Below are positions 1-7,055 of a stretch of 16,580 bases of DNA, piece by piece. The notes beneath the pieces were generated by a model. The model worked only from the letters and a program-made list of their open reading frames with translations. It was not told the origin of the DNA and did not search any database. Each line of letters begins with the position of its first letter. The first letter of the stretch is position 1. A program made the translations under genes and the position numbers. The DNA comes from an uncultured Prevotellaceae bacterium (GTDB lineage Bacteria; Bacteroidota; Bacteroidia; Bacteroidales; Muribaculaceae): the NCBI GenBank assembly GCA_945983195.1, contig CAMFSS010000013.1, positions 1 to 16,580 of the forward strand, read 5' to 3'.

Positions 1-1177
1 GTGGGGCGATGCGCTCGGCGGCGGCAGGGAGGAGCTCTAACAGCGTGATGGTTGGTCCCCCGCTCACGTCGATTTTCTTTATGGGTATGTTGTAGTTGGC
101 AAGCGTCTCGGTAATTCGTCGCTTGTTCTCCTCCTGTTCGTCGATATCCACATTGTTGTGGTTCACGGCACGCTCAAGCAGCAGGTCGATTGTAGGCATC
201 TTGAAGTGCGACAGCTCCTTTGTGGGGTCGAATGCCTCAAAAGAGGTGTTGTCGGATTGCTGTATATCGGGTGCTATCTCGATTTTGCCATCTTCGGGAG
301 CTATGTCGTCGACAAATGGCTCTTCAAGCTCGTCTTTTGGCTCTTGAGGCACGTCGAATGGGTCGGGTTCCGGATCTTCCTCCTTTTCATCGTCCTCTTT
401 TTGATTCTCGTCTACGGGGTTCTCCTCGTCGGTGATTGAGGAATCAGCCGGCTCTTCGTCGGTGTCGGAACTGTCCTTCAGCTTGGTACGCTTCGGCAGC
501 ATCTCCTTCACGCGTTTCAGCCACTTGGCAATCGTGTTGAAGCACACCAGCACCCACACCATCACCACCAGAATGTTGACTATCGCCATACCGGGGAAAC
601 CAGCCACGGTGACAAGCAGCGTGTTAAGTTCGGCTCCCATGCTGCCTCCGAGAGGGAAAAAGGTGATTTCCTGGCCGTAGGTCAATGCACTCACCGCCAT
701 GCTGCATGCTATGATGCTGATTGCCGACACGAGAGTGTAGGAAAAGAAATTCACACGGCGGCGGAATGCCAGTCGCCAGCCAACCACCAAGCACCACAGC
801 ACCACGATGAAGGCTGCAACTCCTATGCCGCGTGCAATCATGCCGTTGGCGATGTTTGCGCCCAGAATACTGCCAAGATTTGATGTGTCGTCTCCGTTTT
901 CATCCATTTCATAGGTGCCATAGCTTTGTACTACACTCTGGTCGGCAGCACCGTTGCGGAAGAATGAGATGAACACCACCAACAGATACACGCCAACCAG
1001 TCCGAGTGTCACACCAATGCCGCAGCGAAGCCGTGGGTCGGTGAAGAATGACACTATTGGAGCAAAACAGCCCCGCTTCTGCGCTGGCTTTTCCTCGGTA
1101 ATATCGGTGGCCGGAGTCTCGGAATCCGGTGTTTCATTCTCTATCTTTTCACGATTGTAAATTTTCTTTGCAACAAT
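1..1177 (-). CDS. ftsK: DNA translocase FtsK, N-terminal part (runs off the left edge)
   Basis: FtsK is an inner-membrane-anchored, septum-located ATPase that pumps DNA during chromosome segregation. About 392 codons are visible. Counting from an ATT at 1177, there is a short polar N-terminus, then FFTDPRLR (44-51) leading into the first of about four membrane helices (roughly 52-73, 117-140, 145-168 and 185-215). A D/E/P-rich linker follows (about 235-320), then the start of the alpha domain with MPTIDLLLE (327-335), a tract of the type ITETLANYNIPI, and GGPTITLLELLP. That order is the standard FtsK/SpoIIIE layout; the motor domain lies outside the window. The start is unresolved: the frame is open up to a TAA at 1214-1216, yet its first ATG/GTG/TTG codon is GTG at 1052-1054, which would drop a protein-like 41-residue N-terminus. 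I give the ATT (peptide I-V-A-K-K) as a provisional start. Family assignment is firm; the start is not. Confidence 0.85.
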   Translation of the reverse strand, partial: MVAKKIYNREKIENETPDSETPATDITEEKPAQKRGCFAPIVSFFTDPRLRCGIGVTLGLVGVYLLVVFISFFRNGAADQSVVQSYGTYEMDENGDDTSNLGSILGANIANGMIARGIGVAAFIVVLWCLVVGWRLAFRRRVNFFSYTLVSAISIIACSMAVSALTYGQEITFFPLGGSMGAELNTLLVTVAGFPGMAIVNILVVMVWVLVCFNTIAKWLKRVKEMLPKRTKLKDSSDTDEEPADSSITDEENPVDENQKEDDEKEEDPEPDPFDVPQEPKDELEEPFVDDIAPEDGKIEIAPDIQQSDNTSFEAFDPTKELSHFKMPTIDLLLERAVNHNNVDIDEQEENKRRITETLANYNIPIKKIDVSGGPTITLLELLPAAAERIAP

Positions 1178-1250
1178 ATATAGTCTTTTGTCGTTATGGA
1201 ATAAAAAACTGAATTATACAGCCATTTCCGGCACGGATAATTTAGTTTTG

Positions 1251-1258
1251 CAAATTTA
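1251..1258 (-). promoter_or_regulatory. Possible -7 box for ftsK
   Basis: TAAATTTG on the minus strand fits the Bacteroidetes -7 consensus TAnnTTTG. No TTTG lies at the usual 19-21 nt upstream; the nearest is about 31 nt away. Transcription would begin near 1245. The first ATG after that, at 1223-1225, is in the ftsK frame but reads ATG GCT GTA TAA, so it stops at once. Confidence 0.35.
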
Positions 1259-1385
1259 CACATAATCCTTATAATTTCCGCACCTCATGCAAAAAAAACT
1301 TTTTGGTCGTGCCTCTGAGTGCCACACAAAGTGTACTGCATGGCAGCAGCTCTCCATGAGCGTTCAGTCTTGCGGAAAATAAAAA

Positions 1386-1417
1386 TTTGGCTATGTGGGA
1401 ATTTATTCGTAACTTTA
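1386..1417 (+). promoter_or_regulatory. Promoter for rmlB
   Basis: TTTG at 1386-1389, a 20-nt spacer, then TAACTTTA at 1410-1417. This matches the Bacteroidetes -33/-7 pattern except for the final base of the -7 box. The predicted transcript start near 1423 leaves a leader of about 20 nt before the ATG at 1445. The rest of the divergent ftsK-rmlB gap shows no gene. Confidence 0.55.
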
Positions 1418-1444
1418 ACGAAAAAATTACACAATTTCATTAGA

Positions 1445-2650
1445 ATGAAGACTTATCTTGTGACGGGAGGTGCCGGTTTTATTGGCGCCAACTTTGTGAA
1501 ATATATTCTTGGAAAATATGGCGATGAAGTGCAGGTGTTGATTCTCGATGCTCTTACATACGCCGGCAACTTGAAGACGATTGAGGCTGAGATTGCGCTA
1601 ACTAACGTGAAATTCTTTAAGGGCGACATCAATGACACTGCCTTGGTCGACAATATCTTTGAGGTCTACGACCCTGATTATGTGGTGAATTTCGCTGCCG
1701 AGAGCCATGTGGACCGAAGCATCACTAATCCGCGTCTGTTTCTTGAAACCAACATTCTCGGCACGCAGAATATGCTTGAATGTGCGCGCCGTGCATGGCT
1801 CGTATCGAAGGATTCAGCCACAGGACGTTGCACCTACAAGCCCGGGAAGAAATACCTTCAAATTTCTACTGATGAGGTCTATGGTTCACTGGCAAAGGAT
1901 TTTGATACCGCCCAGCCGCTGCACCTTGCCGACGACGTGAAGCGAGTGGTGGAGGGGCGTGACCATATCACCACATTTGGCAAGGAGTTTTTCACCGAAG
2001 AGCGACAGCTCTCGCCCCGCTCACCCTATTCGGCTTCGAAGACGAGTGCCGACCTGATTGTGCAGGCCTACCATCACACCTACAACCTGCCTGTCAATAT
2101 CACCCGGTGCAGCAACAACTACGGACCCTATCATTTCCCGGAGAAACTCATTCCGCTAATTATCAACAATATTCTGCACGGCAAGAAGCTGCCCGTGTAC
2201 GGAAAGGGAGAGAATGTGCGTGACTGGCTCTATGTCACCGACCATGCCAAGGCAATAGATATGGTGCTTCGTCAGGGTGAAATCGGTGAAGTATACAATG
2301 TGGGCGGCTTCAACGAAGAGAGCAACATCAACATTGTGCGCCTTGTCATTTCAATTATTTCCAGGATTATGTGCGATGAGCCTGACTATCAGCAGCTACT
2401 GCACTGCGATATTTCGGCAGTGAGTGACGGCTTGATTGAGTATGTAGCCGACCGTCCGGGTCACGATATGCGCTATGCCATCGACCCCACAAAGATTGCC
2501 ACTCGCTTGGGTTGGTATCCTGAGACTCCGTTTGCCGAGGGAATCGAAAAGACGGTGCGATGGTATCTCGACAATCAGGAGTGGGTGCGTGATGTGCTCA
2601 CCGGCGACTATCAGCGCTACTATGAGGCGATGTATGGCAACCGCAAATGA
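1445..2650 (+). CDS. rmlB: dTDP-glucose 4,6-dehydratase RmlB
   Basis: A cytosolic NAD-dependent extended short-chain dehydrogenase (401 aa) that converts dTDP-glucose to dTDP-4-keto-6-deoxyglucose. Visible motifs are TGGAGFIG (7-14, Rossmann dinucleotide loop), STDEVYG (141-147, containing the catalytic Thr-Asp-Glu), YSASK (195-199, catalytic Tyr and Lys) and SNNYGPYHFPEKLIPL, an RmlB signature. The frame is open back to 1319, but the fold begins at MKTYLVTGG, and the promoter at 1386-1417 places the start at 1445. It is somewhat longer than the common form of about 350 aa, mainly because about 47 residues, instead of roughly half that, separate STDEVYG from YSASK. rmlA follows after 54 nt. 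With RmlA and the two minus-strand genes it supplies a dTDP-3-amino-sugar pathway rather than rhamnose. Confidence 0.95.
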   Translation: MKTYLVTGGAGFIGANFVKYILGKYGDEVQVLILDALTYAGNLKTIEAEIALTNVKFFKGDINDTALVDNIFEVYDPDYVVNFAAESHVDRSITNPRLFLETNILGTQNMLECARRAWLVSKDSATGRCTYKPGKKYLQISTDEVYGSLAKDFDTAQPLHLADDVKRVVEGRDHITTFGKEFFTEERQLSPRSPYSASKTSADLIVQAYHHTYNLPVNITRCSNNYGPYHFPEKLIPLIINNILHGKKLPVYGKGENVRDWLYVTDHAKAIDMVLRQGEIGEVYNVGGFNEESNINIVRLVISIISRIMCDEPDYQQLLHCDISAVSDGLIEYVADRPGHDMRYAIDPTKIATRLGWYPETPFAEGIEKTVRWYLDNQEWVRDVLTGDYQRYYEAMYGNRK

Positions 2651-2704
2651 AATTCAGTAATCTATATGTTATAGATAATCAAGGAATTAATCGACAATAG
2701 TGAT

Positions 2705-3589
2705 ATGAAAGGAATCGTACTGGCAGGAGGCTCGGGCACGCGCCTATATCCCTGCACAAAAGGCACTTCGAAGCAACTGATACCTATCTACGACAAGCCG
2801 ATGGTGTATTATCCCATTTCGGTGCTTATGCTTGCCGGCATACGCGACATACTGGTCATTTCCACGCCCGACGACACACCGTCGTTCCGCCGATTGTTGG
2901 GCGATGGAAAGGATATGGGTGTTAACTTCAGCTATGCCGTGCAGCCTTCGCCCGACGGACTCGCACAGGCATTCATAATAGGTGAAGAATTTATCGGTGA
3001 TGATAGTGTGTGCCTTGTGCTTGGTGACAATATATTCTACGGACAGAGTTTCACTCGCATGCTTGAGAATGCACGCATAGCAGCCGAGCAGCGCAGCGAG
3101 GCGACACTGTTTGCCTATCGGGTGAAAGATCCCAATCGCTTCGGTGTGGTTGAGTTTGACGCTACGGGTAAAGCCGTGTCTATTGAGGAGAAACCACAGC
3201 AGCCAAAGTCGGACTATGCCGTTACGGGGCTGTATTTCTATCCTAATGATGTGGTGGAAGTGGCAAAGACCGTGAAGCCCTCGGCACGTGGAGAGCTTGA
3301 AATTACGTCGGTTAATCAGACGTTCCTTGAGCAGGGGCGTGTGGGTGTCCAGACGCTTGGACGCGGTTTCGCGTGGCTCGATACAGGCACTTCCGACTCA
3401 ATGCTCGAGGCTGCCAACTTCATTCACACCATTCAGAGCCAACAGGGAGTTCAAGTGGCTGCACTTGAGGAGATTTCGTTCCGCAAGGGGTGGATTGACT
3501 CCACGCAGTTGCGCAACATAGCTTCCACTATGAGCAAGAACAGCTACGGGCAGTATCTTCTGTCGCTTGCTGAAGGTGAGATAAAATAG
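2705..3589 (+). CDS. rmlA: Glucose-1-phosphate thymidylyltransferase RmlA
   Basis: A cytosolic nucleotidyltransferase joining dTTP and glucose-1-phosphate to give dTDP-glucose, the first step of deoxysugar synthesis. At 294 aa it is the normal family length. Motifs are LAGGSGTRLYP (6-16, nucleotide-binding signature), KQLIPIYDKPM (23-33), PDGLAQAF (83-90), LGDNIFYG (107-114, metal-binding Asp108) and EEKPQQPKSDYAVTGLYFY with the sugar-binding Glu-Lys-Pro. It lies 54 nt after rmlB and is probably co-transcribed; the gap contains a small AT-rich hairpin (2660-2665 with 2671-2676). It ends in TAG, 14 nt from the stop of the convergent aminotransferase, leaving no room for a separate terminator. 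Confidence 0.95.
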   Translation: MKGIVLAGGSGTRLYPCTKGTSKQLIPIYDKPMVYYPISVLMLAGIRDILVISTPDDTPSFRRLLGDGKDMGVNFSYAVQPSPDGLAQAFIIGEEFIGDDSVCLVLGDNIFYGQSFTRMLENARIAAEQRSEATLFAYRVKDPNRFGVVEFDATGKAVSIEEKPQQPKSDYAVTGLYFYPNDVVEVAKTVKPSARGELEITSVNQTFLEQGRVGVQTLGRGFAWLDTGTSDSMLEAANFIHTIQSQQGVQVAALEEISFRKGWIDSTQLRNIASTMSKNSYGQYLLSLAEGEIK

Positions 3590-3603
3590 AATCAGGTAGA
3601 CGG

Positions 3604-4734
3604 TCAGAATGAATTGACTGCATCTATCACCTGTTGCACATCGGCATCGGTCATCACTTGGTTGCAAGGAAGGCTGAGTTCCTCATTGTGTATCTGCTCG
3701 GTAATGGGCAATCCCTCGCAGGGCAGCACAAGCAGGTCGCTTCCGGCGTAGCATTGCTGCCGGTGGGGTGGAATAGGGTAGTGGATAAGCGTCTGCACTC
3801 CGCAGGCAGTGAGGTGCTGCTGCAAGGCGTCGCGGTCGGTGCAAAGAATAGGGAAAATGTGCCACACGGCATCGCGCCAGTGCTCACGCAAAGGCACTGT
3901 GATGCGCGGATTGCTGATTCCATCGACAAGTGCCGCTGCAATTTCGCGCCGGCGGGCATTGTCGGCATCAAGGTTGGTCAGTTTCACACTCAGTGCGGCA
4001 GCCTGGATTTCGTCCATGCGGCAATTGCGTCCGCAATAGTCGAACACATATTTTTTCGATGAGCCATAGTTTGCTATGGAGCGAATGGTGGCGGCAAGTC
4101 TGTCGTCGTCGGTAGTCACAGCTCCTGCGTCGCCAAGTGCACCGAGATTCTTTCCGGGGTAGAAGCTGTGGGCTGCAGCATCGCCAAGCGAGCCTGTAAG
4201 GCGGCTTTTGCCGCCGGTACTGCCACAGAAACGGCAGCCGTGAGCCTGGGCGTTGTCCTCGATTATTTTCAAGCCGTGCCTTGATGCAATGTCTGCAATT
4301 TCATCGGTATATGCGCAGTTGCCGTAGAGGTGAACCAGCATTATGGCGCGTGTGCGCGGTGTAATGGCACGCTCTATCAGCTTGCCGTCGATTTGCATTG
4401 TTCTGATGTCAGGCTCCACAAGCACCGGGCGCAGGCGGTTGTCGGTAATGGCAAGGATAGAGGCAATGTAGGTATTTGCAGGCACTATCACCTCATCTCC
4501 GTCGGTCATCATGCCAAGTTGTTTCCATGCGCGCAAGATCAGATAAAGAGCATCGAGTCCGTTGCTGCACGCAATGCAGTGCCGAGTTCCTATATAGGCT
4601 GCATATTGCTGCTCAAAATGGTGTACATGCTCACCGAGCAGATACCAGCCACCAGCAACCACACGTTGCACAGCATCGGTAATCTCATTGCCGTGCATAG
4701 CCGTAACAGCCTTCAAGTCGAGGTATTTAATCAT
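3604..4734 (-). CDS. DegT/DnrJ/EryC1/StrS-family sugar aminotransferase (FdtB/QdtB type)
   Basis: A PLP-dependent, cytosolic enzyme of 376 aa, predicted to aminate a dTDP-3-keto-6-deoxyhexose to dTDP-3-amino-3,6-dideoxyhexose. Visible are ACSNGLDALYL (55-65, phosphate-binding loop region), VIVPANTYIAS (82-92), IIEDNAQAHG (157-166, with the cofactor-binding Asp160), SFYPGKNLGALGDAGA (190-205, PLP lysine Lys195) and GRNCRMDEIQAA (235-246). Its start codon overlaps the stop of the preceding ketoisomerase gene by 4 nt (ATGA at 4731-4734), so the two are translationally coupled. This pairing with an FdtA/QdtA-type cupin is what points to 3-amination. Whether the product is Fuc3N or Qui3N cannot be told from sequence, so no gene symbol is given. 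Confidence 0.9.
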   Translation of the reverse strand: MIKYLDLKAVTAMHGNEITDAVQRVVAGGWYLLGEHVHHFEQQYAAYIGTRHCIACSNGLDALYLILRAWKQLGMMTDGDEVIVPANTYIASILAITDNRLRPVLVEPDIRTMQIDGKLIERAITPRTRAIMLVHLYGNCAYTDEIADIASRHGLKIIEDNAQAHGCRFCGSTGGKSRLTGSLGDAAAHSFYPGKNLGALGDAGAVTTDDDRLAATIRSIANYGSSKKYVFDYCGRNCRMDEIQAAALSVKLTNLDADNARRREIAAALVDGISNPRITVPLREHWRDAVWHIFPILCTDRDALQQHLTACGVQTLIHYPIPPHRQQCYAGSDLLVLPCEGLPITEQIHNEELSLPCNQVMTDADVQQVIDAVNSF

Positions 4735-5165
4735 TCGTCGTCAGTTTGCTTGAGTATTTTGCGGAATTCGATGAATTCATCGTAGTCATAGATGTAGTCG
4801 TCAGGGTCGTAGCGGTGGGAGCATAACACCAAAGCTACAGCACCCGATGAAAAGTCTTCGAGTGATCTCCATATAGTTGGACCAAGCAGCAGCCCTTGAT
4901 AGGGATATTTGAGGGTAATTTCGCGCTTTTCAATTCCGTCGTCGAGCTTCACGGTGAAACTGCCGCTGAGAGCCACAATGAATTCCCACAGCTCTTTGTG
5001 GGCATGTCCTCCACGACTTTCGCCCCCCGGAACGTCGTAGGTCCAGAATGCACGTGCCACCGTGAAAGGGATCTCCTTAAGTCCCTCCACTACTGTGAGG
5101 TTGCCACGCGGGTCGCATATTTTCGGGAGATTGATTATTTGGGCGTTACTGACTGTTTTCATCAT
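4731..5165 (-). CDS. FdtA/QdtA-family dTDP-4-keto-6-deoxyhexose 3,4-ketoisomerase (WxcM-like cupin)
   Basis: A small cytosolic cupin, 144 aa from the chosen start, expected to move the keto group of dTDP-4-keto-6-deoxyglucose from C4 to C3 before amination. The marks are LPKICDPRGNLTVVE (13-27), the family signature VPGGESRGGHAHKE (45-58) with the candidate acid/base residues His54 and His56, and LGPTIWRSLEDFS (94-106). The frame could begin at a GTG at 5186, but that codon overlaps the -7 box TATATTTG (5186-5193) and would lie upstream of the transcript start. The ATG pair at 5165/5162 is therefore preferred. It is the first gene of the two-gene minus-strand operon. FdtA and QdtA differ only in the C4 stereochemistry of the product, which I cannot assign. 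Confidence 0.9.
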   Translation of the reverse strand: MMKTVSNAQIINLPKICDPRGNLTVVEGLKEIPFTVARAFWTYDVPGGESRGGHAHKELWEFIVALSGSFTVKLDDGIEKREITLKYPYQGLLLGPTIWRSLEDFSSGAVALVLCSHRYDPDDYIYDYDEFIEFRKILKQTDDE

Positions 5166-5185
5166 TATTTTTATGATTTTTCCCA

Positions 5186-5216
5186 CAAATATACAACTTT
5201 TTTGCTACACAGCACA
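5186..5216 (-). promoter_or_regulatory. Promoter for the ketoisomerase-aminotransferase operon
   Basis: On the minus strand, TGTG (5216-5213) is followed by 19 nt and TATATTTG (5193-5186). The -7 box is a perfect TAnnTTTG; the upstream box matches TTTG in three of four bases. The predicted transcript start near 5180 gives a leader of about 15 nt to the ATG at 5165. Confidence 0.55.
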
Positions 5217-5265
5217 CATTCGCACCACTAAATTGTGCTTGAACATAACTGTCTAATGACCGATT

Positions 5266-5280
5266 GGGGGGGGTAAGAAT
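5266..5280 (-). repeat. 8-G run, one copy of an inverted 15-nt repeat
   Basis: Read on the minus strand this is ATTCTTACCCCCCCC. It matches 14 of 15 bases of the plus-strand sequence at 7056-7070, so the two copies are inverted around the kinase gene. A 6-bp inverted repeat (5277-5282 with 5292-5297) lies beside it. Its function is unknown. Confidence 0.5.
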
Positions 5281-5514
5281 GCGTGCAATATGCATTCGGA
5301 GAGATTGCGTAGCCACTGCTTTGCGGTCAGCATTAAGCCATACACTTGTGAAAAATGAAACCTTCGATGAAGATAGACGAATGATTATCCCCACGTTTTT
5401 AATGACAAAATAGAGCCTTTTAATGCTCTTTAATATACTATAATCGGAATATAAAGGTGAATTTTGCCTGATTATCGAGGAAAATTGTGCTATTTATAGG
5501 CTTTGAAAAGAATT

Positions 5515-5545
5515 TATGTTAAATAATGCAAAAACGGTATCTTTG
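5515..5545 (+). promoter_or_regulatory. Promoter-like pair of boxes with no obvious gene downstream
   Basis: TATG at 5515-5518, a 19-nt spacer, and TATCTTTG at 5538-5545, a perfect TAnnTTTG. Transcription would begin near 5552 and run toward the hairpin cluster at 5723-6001. AT-rich DNA can produce such matches by chance. Confidence 0.35.
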
Positions 5546-5720
5546 GTAAAAATAAGTTGTATATTCGCAAAAAACGTTGGAATAAATGTTTATTTATTCA
5601 AGGGGCACACAAGCTTCTATGCAATTTGCAACATTGACGCAGAACTTCCGGCGTAGAAAAAATGAAAGATTTATTTACACAATTGTTCTAAAAAGCGACT
5701 TTGAAGCATCCTTCTTTTAC

Positions 5721-6001
5721 TGCTCTTTCAGCTTAGTGGGAAAGAGTTGTATTCATTTACAAAACACGTGGCACGGCAACGGTGCAACAGCGGCTCGTAA
5801 CAGATGCCATAACATACGGTTATGGACGATAGAGCTGTAGGTTGGAATGGCTGTGTTTTCTATAAGAGATTGTGGCAGGTGACCTGAACTTCGGAGTAAA
5901 ATCCGAAGGTTGCTGCGTGCGGGAAAAGCGCAGCAGTAGGGTTGCATGGCCATGGCGCGCATTGCAGCGCATGACGCCTAATAATACCACTACAATGCGC
6001 G
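5721..6001. ncRNA. Candidate structured RNA, hairpin cluster of unknown identity
   Basis: Several perfect inverted repeats lie close together: 5723-5729 with 5740-5746 (7 bp), 5807-5813 with 5819-5825 (7 bp, 5-nt loop), 5889-5895 with 5902-5908 (7 bp, 6-nt loop), 5911-5917 with 5929-5935 (7 bp), and 5956-5964 with 5993-6001 (9 bp, CGCGCATTG). The block is richer in G+C than its flanks. I could not match it to tRNA, RNase P RNA, SRP RNA or tmRNA; a 6S-like RNA is not excluded. The strand is unknown, though the box at 5515-5545 favours plus. A decayed repeat or mobile-element remnant is an alternative. Confidence 0.3.
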
Positions 6002-6090
6002 TAATGAAACAAATGATGCACCCAACAATGGCTGACCGGTGCACACACTATATGTATCTTGTCTGAAAATCACACTTTTTGAGCGATTTT

Positions 6091-6122
6091 TTTGCAAATG
6101 AAAACTAAAAGAATTAATTTTG
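6091..6122 (+). promoter_or_regulatory. Promoter for the BadF-type kinase
   Basis: TTTG at 6091-6094, a 20-nt spacer, and TAATTTTG at 6115-6122, matching the Bacteroidetes -33/-7 consensus in every fixed position. The predicted start near 6129 leaves a leader of about 60 nt to the ATG at 6189. Confidence 0.65.
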
Positions 6123-6188
6123 TGAGCTATTTAATCGCAAGCGGTTAATGAACTAAAGACTGTCTAATAAAAAACAAAATTTGCGCTG

Positions 6189-7025
6189 ATGAAGATAATA
6201 GCAGAAAGCAGCTCTACGCGCACCGAATGGGCACTGGTTGATGGAGTGTCGATTGTGGAGCATGCATTTACCGAAGGTCTGAATCCTTTTTTCCAGTCGA
6301 GAAGGGAGATAAGCCACAGTATTCGCTTGGAGCTGCCTGAGGCATTCTTCAAGCGGCGTTGGGAACATGTCTACTTCTATGGGGCAGGTTGCACAAGTGC
6401 CGAGAAAAAGAAGATAGTGAGCGCATCGCTGGTGGCTCAGTTCAAGACTCCCGTGACTGTGGAGAGCGACTTGCTGGGTGCTGCCCGAGGCTTGCTCATC
6501 AATGAGCCGGGACTTGCATGCATCATAGGCACCGGTAGCAATTCCTGCTTCTACAATGGCAACGACATTGAGCAGAACGTGCGTTCGCTTGGATTCATTC
6601 TCGGCGACGAGGGCAGCGGTGCATCGCTGGGAAAGCTCTTTGTGAGCGACTGCATGAAAAACATTGCGCCAAAGGAGCTGCGCGATGAATTCTACGAAAA
6701 ATATCACGTCACTTTCGACGACATAATGGACGTGGTCTACACAAATGCCTCGCCCAACCGCTCACTGAGCACCTACTCCTTCTTCTTGTCGGAGCATCTT
6801 GAAAATGAGTACGTCTACAATCTTGTCTACAACGAAATCATGCGCTTCTTCAAGCGCAATATAAGCCAGTATGACTACGCCAATTACCCCATAAGTTTCG
6901 TCGGTGCAACGGCTTGTATCTATTCCGACATATTAAAGGCTGTTGCGGCTGAGTTTGGTGCTGAAATCAAGAAGATTGTGCGCTGCTCAATGCCTGGTCT
7001 TGTGGAATATCACGGCGAGAAATAA
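6189..7025 (+). CDS. BadF/BadG-family amino-sugar kinase (N-acetylglucosamine/N-acetylmuramate kinase-like)
   Basis: An ASKHA-fold cytosolic kinase of 278 aa, the normal length for the Bacteroidetes form. It is expected to phosphorylate GlcNAc or MurNAc released from wall fragments. It shows a phosphate-1 loop AESSSTRTEW (5-14), a likely catalytic Asp94 in VESDLLGAARGLL, the phosphate-2 loop IGTGSNSCFYNG (113-124) and the adenosine-binding stretch GFILGDEGSGASLGK (135-149). The first loop departs from the usual ADSGSTKTDW at four places (D6E, G8S, K11R, D13E), all conservative or semi-conservative. The gene has its own promoter and is followed by a strong hairpin, so it is probably monocistronic. 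Relatives acting on MurNAc are known in Tannerella (MurK). The salvage genes downstream support such a role, but the substrate cannot be read from sequence. Confidence 0.88.
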   Translation: MKIIAESSSTRTEWALVDGVSIVEHAFTEGLNPFFQSRREISHSIRLELPEAFFKRRWEHVYFYGAGCTSAEKKKIVSASLVAQFKTPVTVESDLLGAARGLLINEPGLACIIGTGSNSCFYNGNDIEQNVRSLGFILGDEGSGASLGKLFVSDCMKNIAPKELRDEFYEKYHVTFDDIMDVVYTNASPNRSLSTYSFFLSEHLENEYVYNLVYNEIMRFFKRNISQYDYANYPISFVGATACIYSDILKAVAAEFGAEIKKIVRCSMPGLVEYHGEK

Positions 7026-7055
7026 GTGAGCAGATACCGAAATTCAGTAACAGAT

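Larger units (their letters stand above)
5217..6090. other. Long intergenic region without a convincing protein gene
   Basis: About 870 nt separate the divergent ketoisomerase and kinase transcription units. The left half (to about 5590) is AT-rich and holds an 8-G run and a plus-strand promoter-like box. The right half (about 5720-6060) is richer in G+C and in inverted repeats. Short open frames occur on both strands here, but none has a recognisable domain, protein-like composition or placement consistent with a promoter. Confidence 0.6.

Noticed and set aside
1319..1444. Upstream extension of the rmlB frame by 42 codons
   Set aside because: The added peptide is not protein-like, the promoter boxes lie inside it, and the Rossmann fold begins at the ATG at 1445.
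1445..3589. dTDP-rhamnose biosynthesis locus
   Set aside because: rmlC and rmlD are absent, while the adjacent isomerase and aminotransferase fit a 3-amino sugar.
5146..5394. Minus-strand frame overlapping the ketoisomerase start
   Set aside because: It crosses the -7 box and the 8-G run, lacks any domain, and is in a different frame from the ketoisomerase.
5586..5840. Plus-strand 84-codon frame downstream of the orphan promoter-like box
   Set aside because: Its composition is unlike the neighbouring genes, it runs into the hairpin cluster, and no domain is recognisable. A small protein cannot be fully excluded.
5753..6066. Overlapping short frames on both strands in the hairpin block
   Set aside because: Open frames on opposite strands over the same G+C-rich DNA, rich in Cys, His and Arg, are typical of non-coding sequence.
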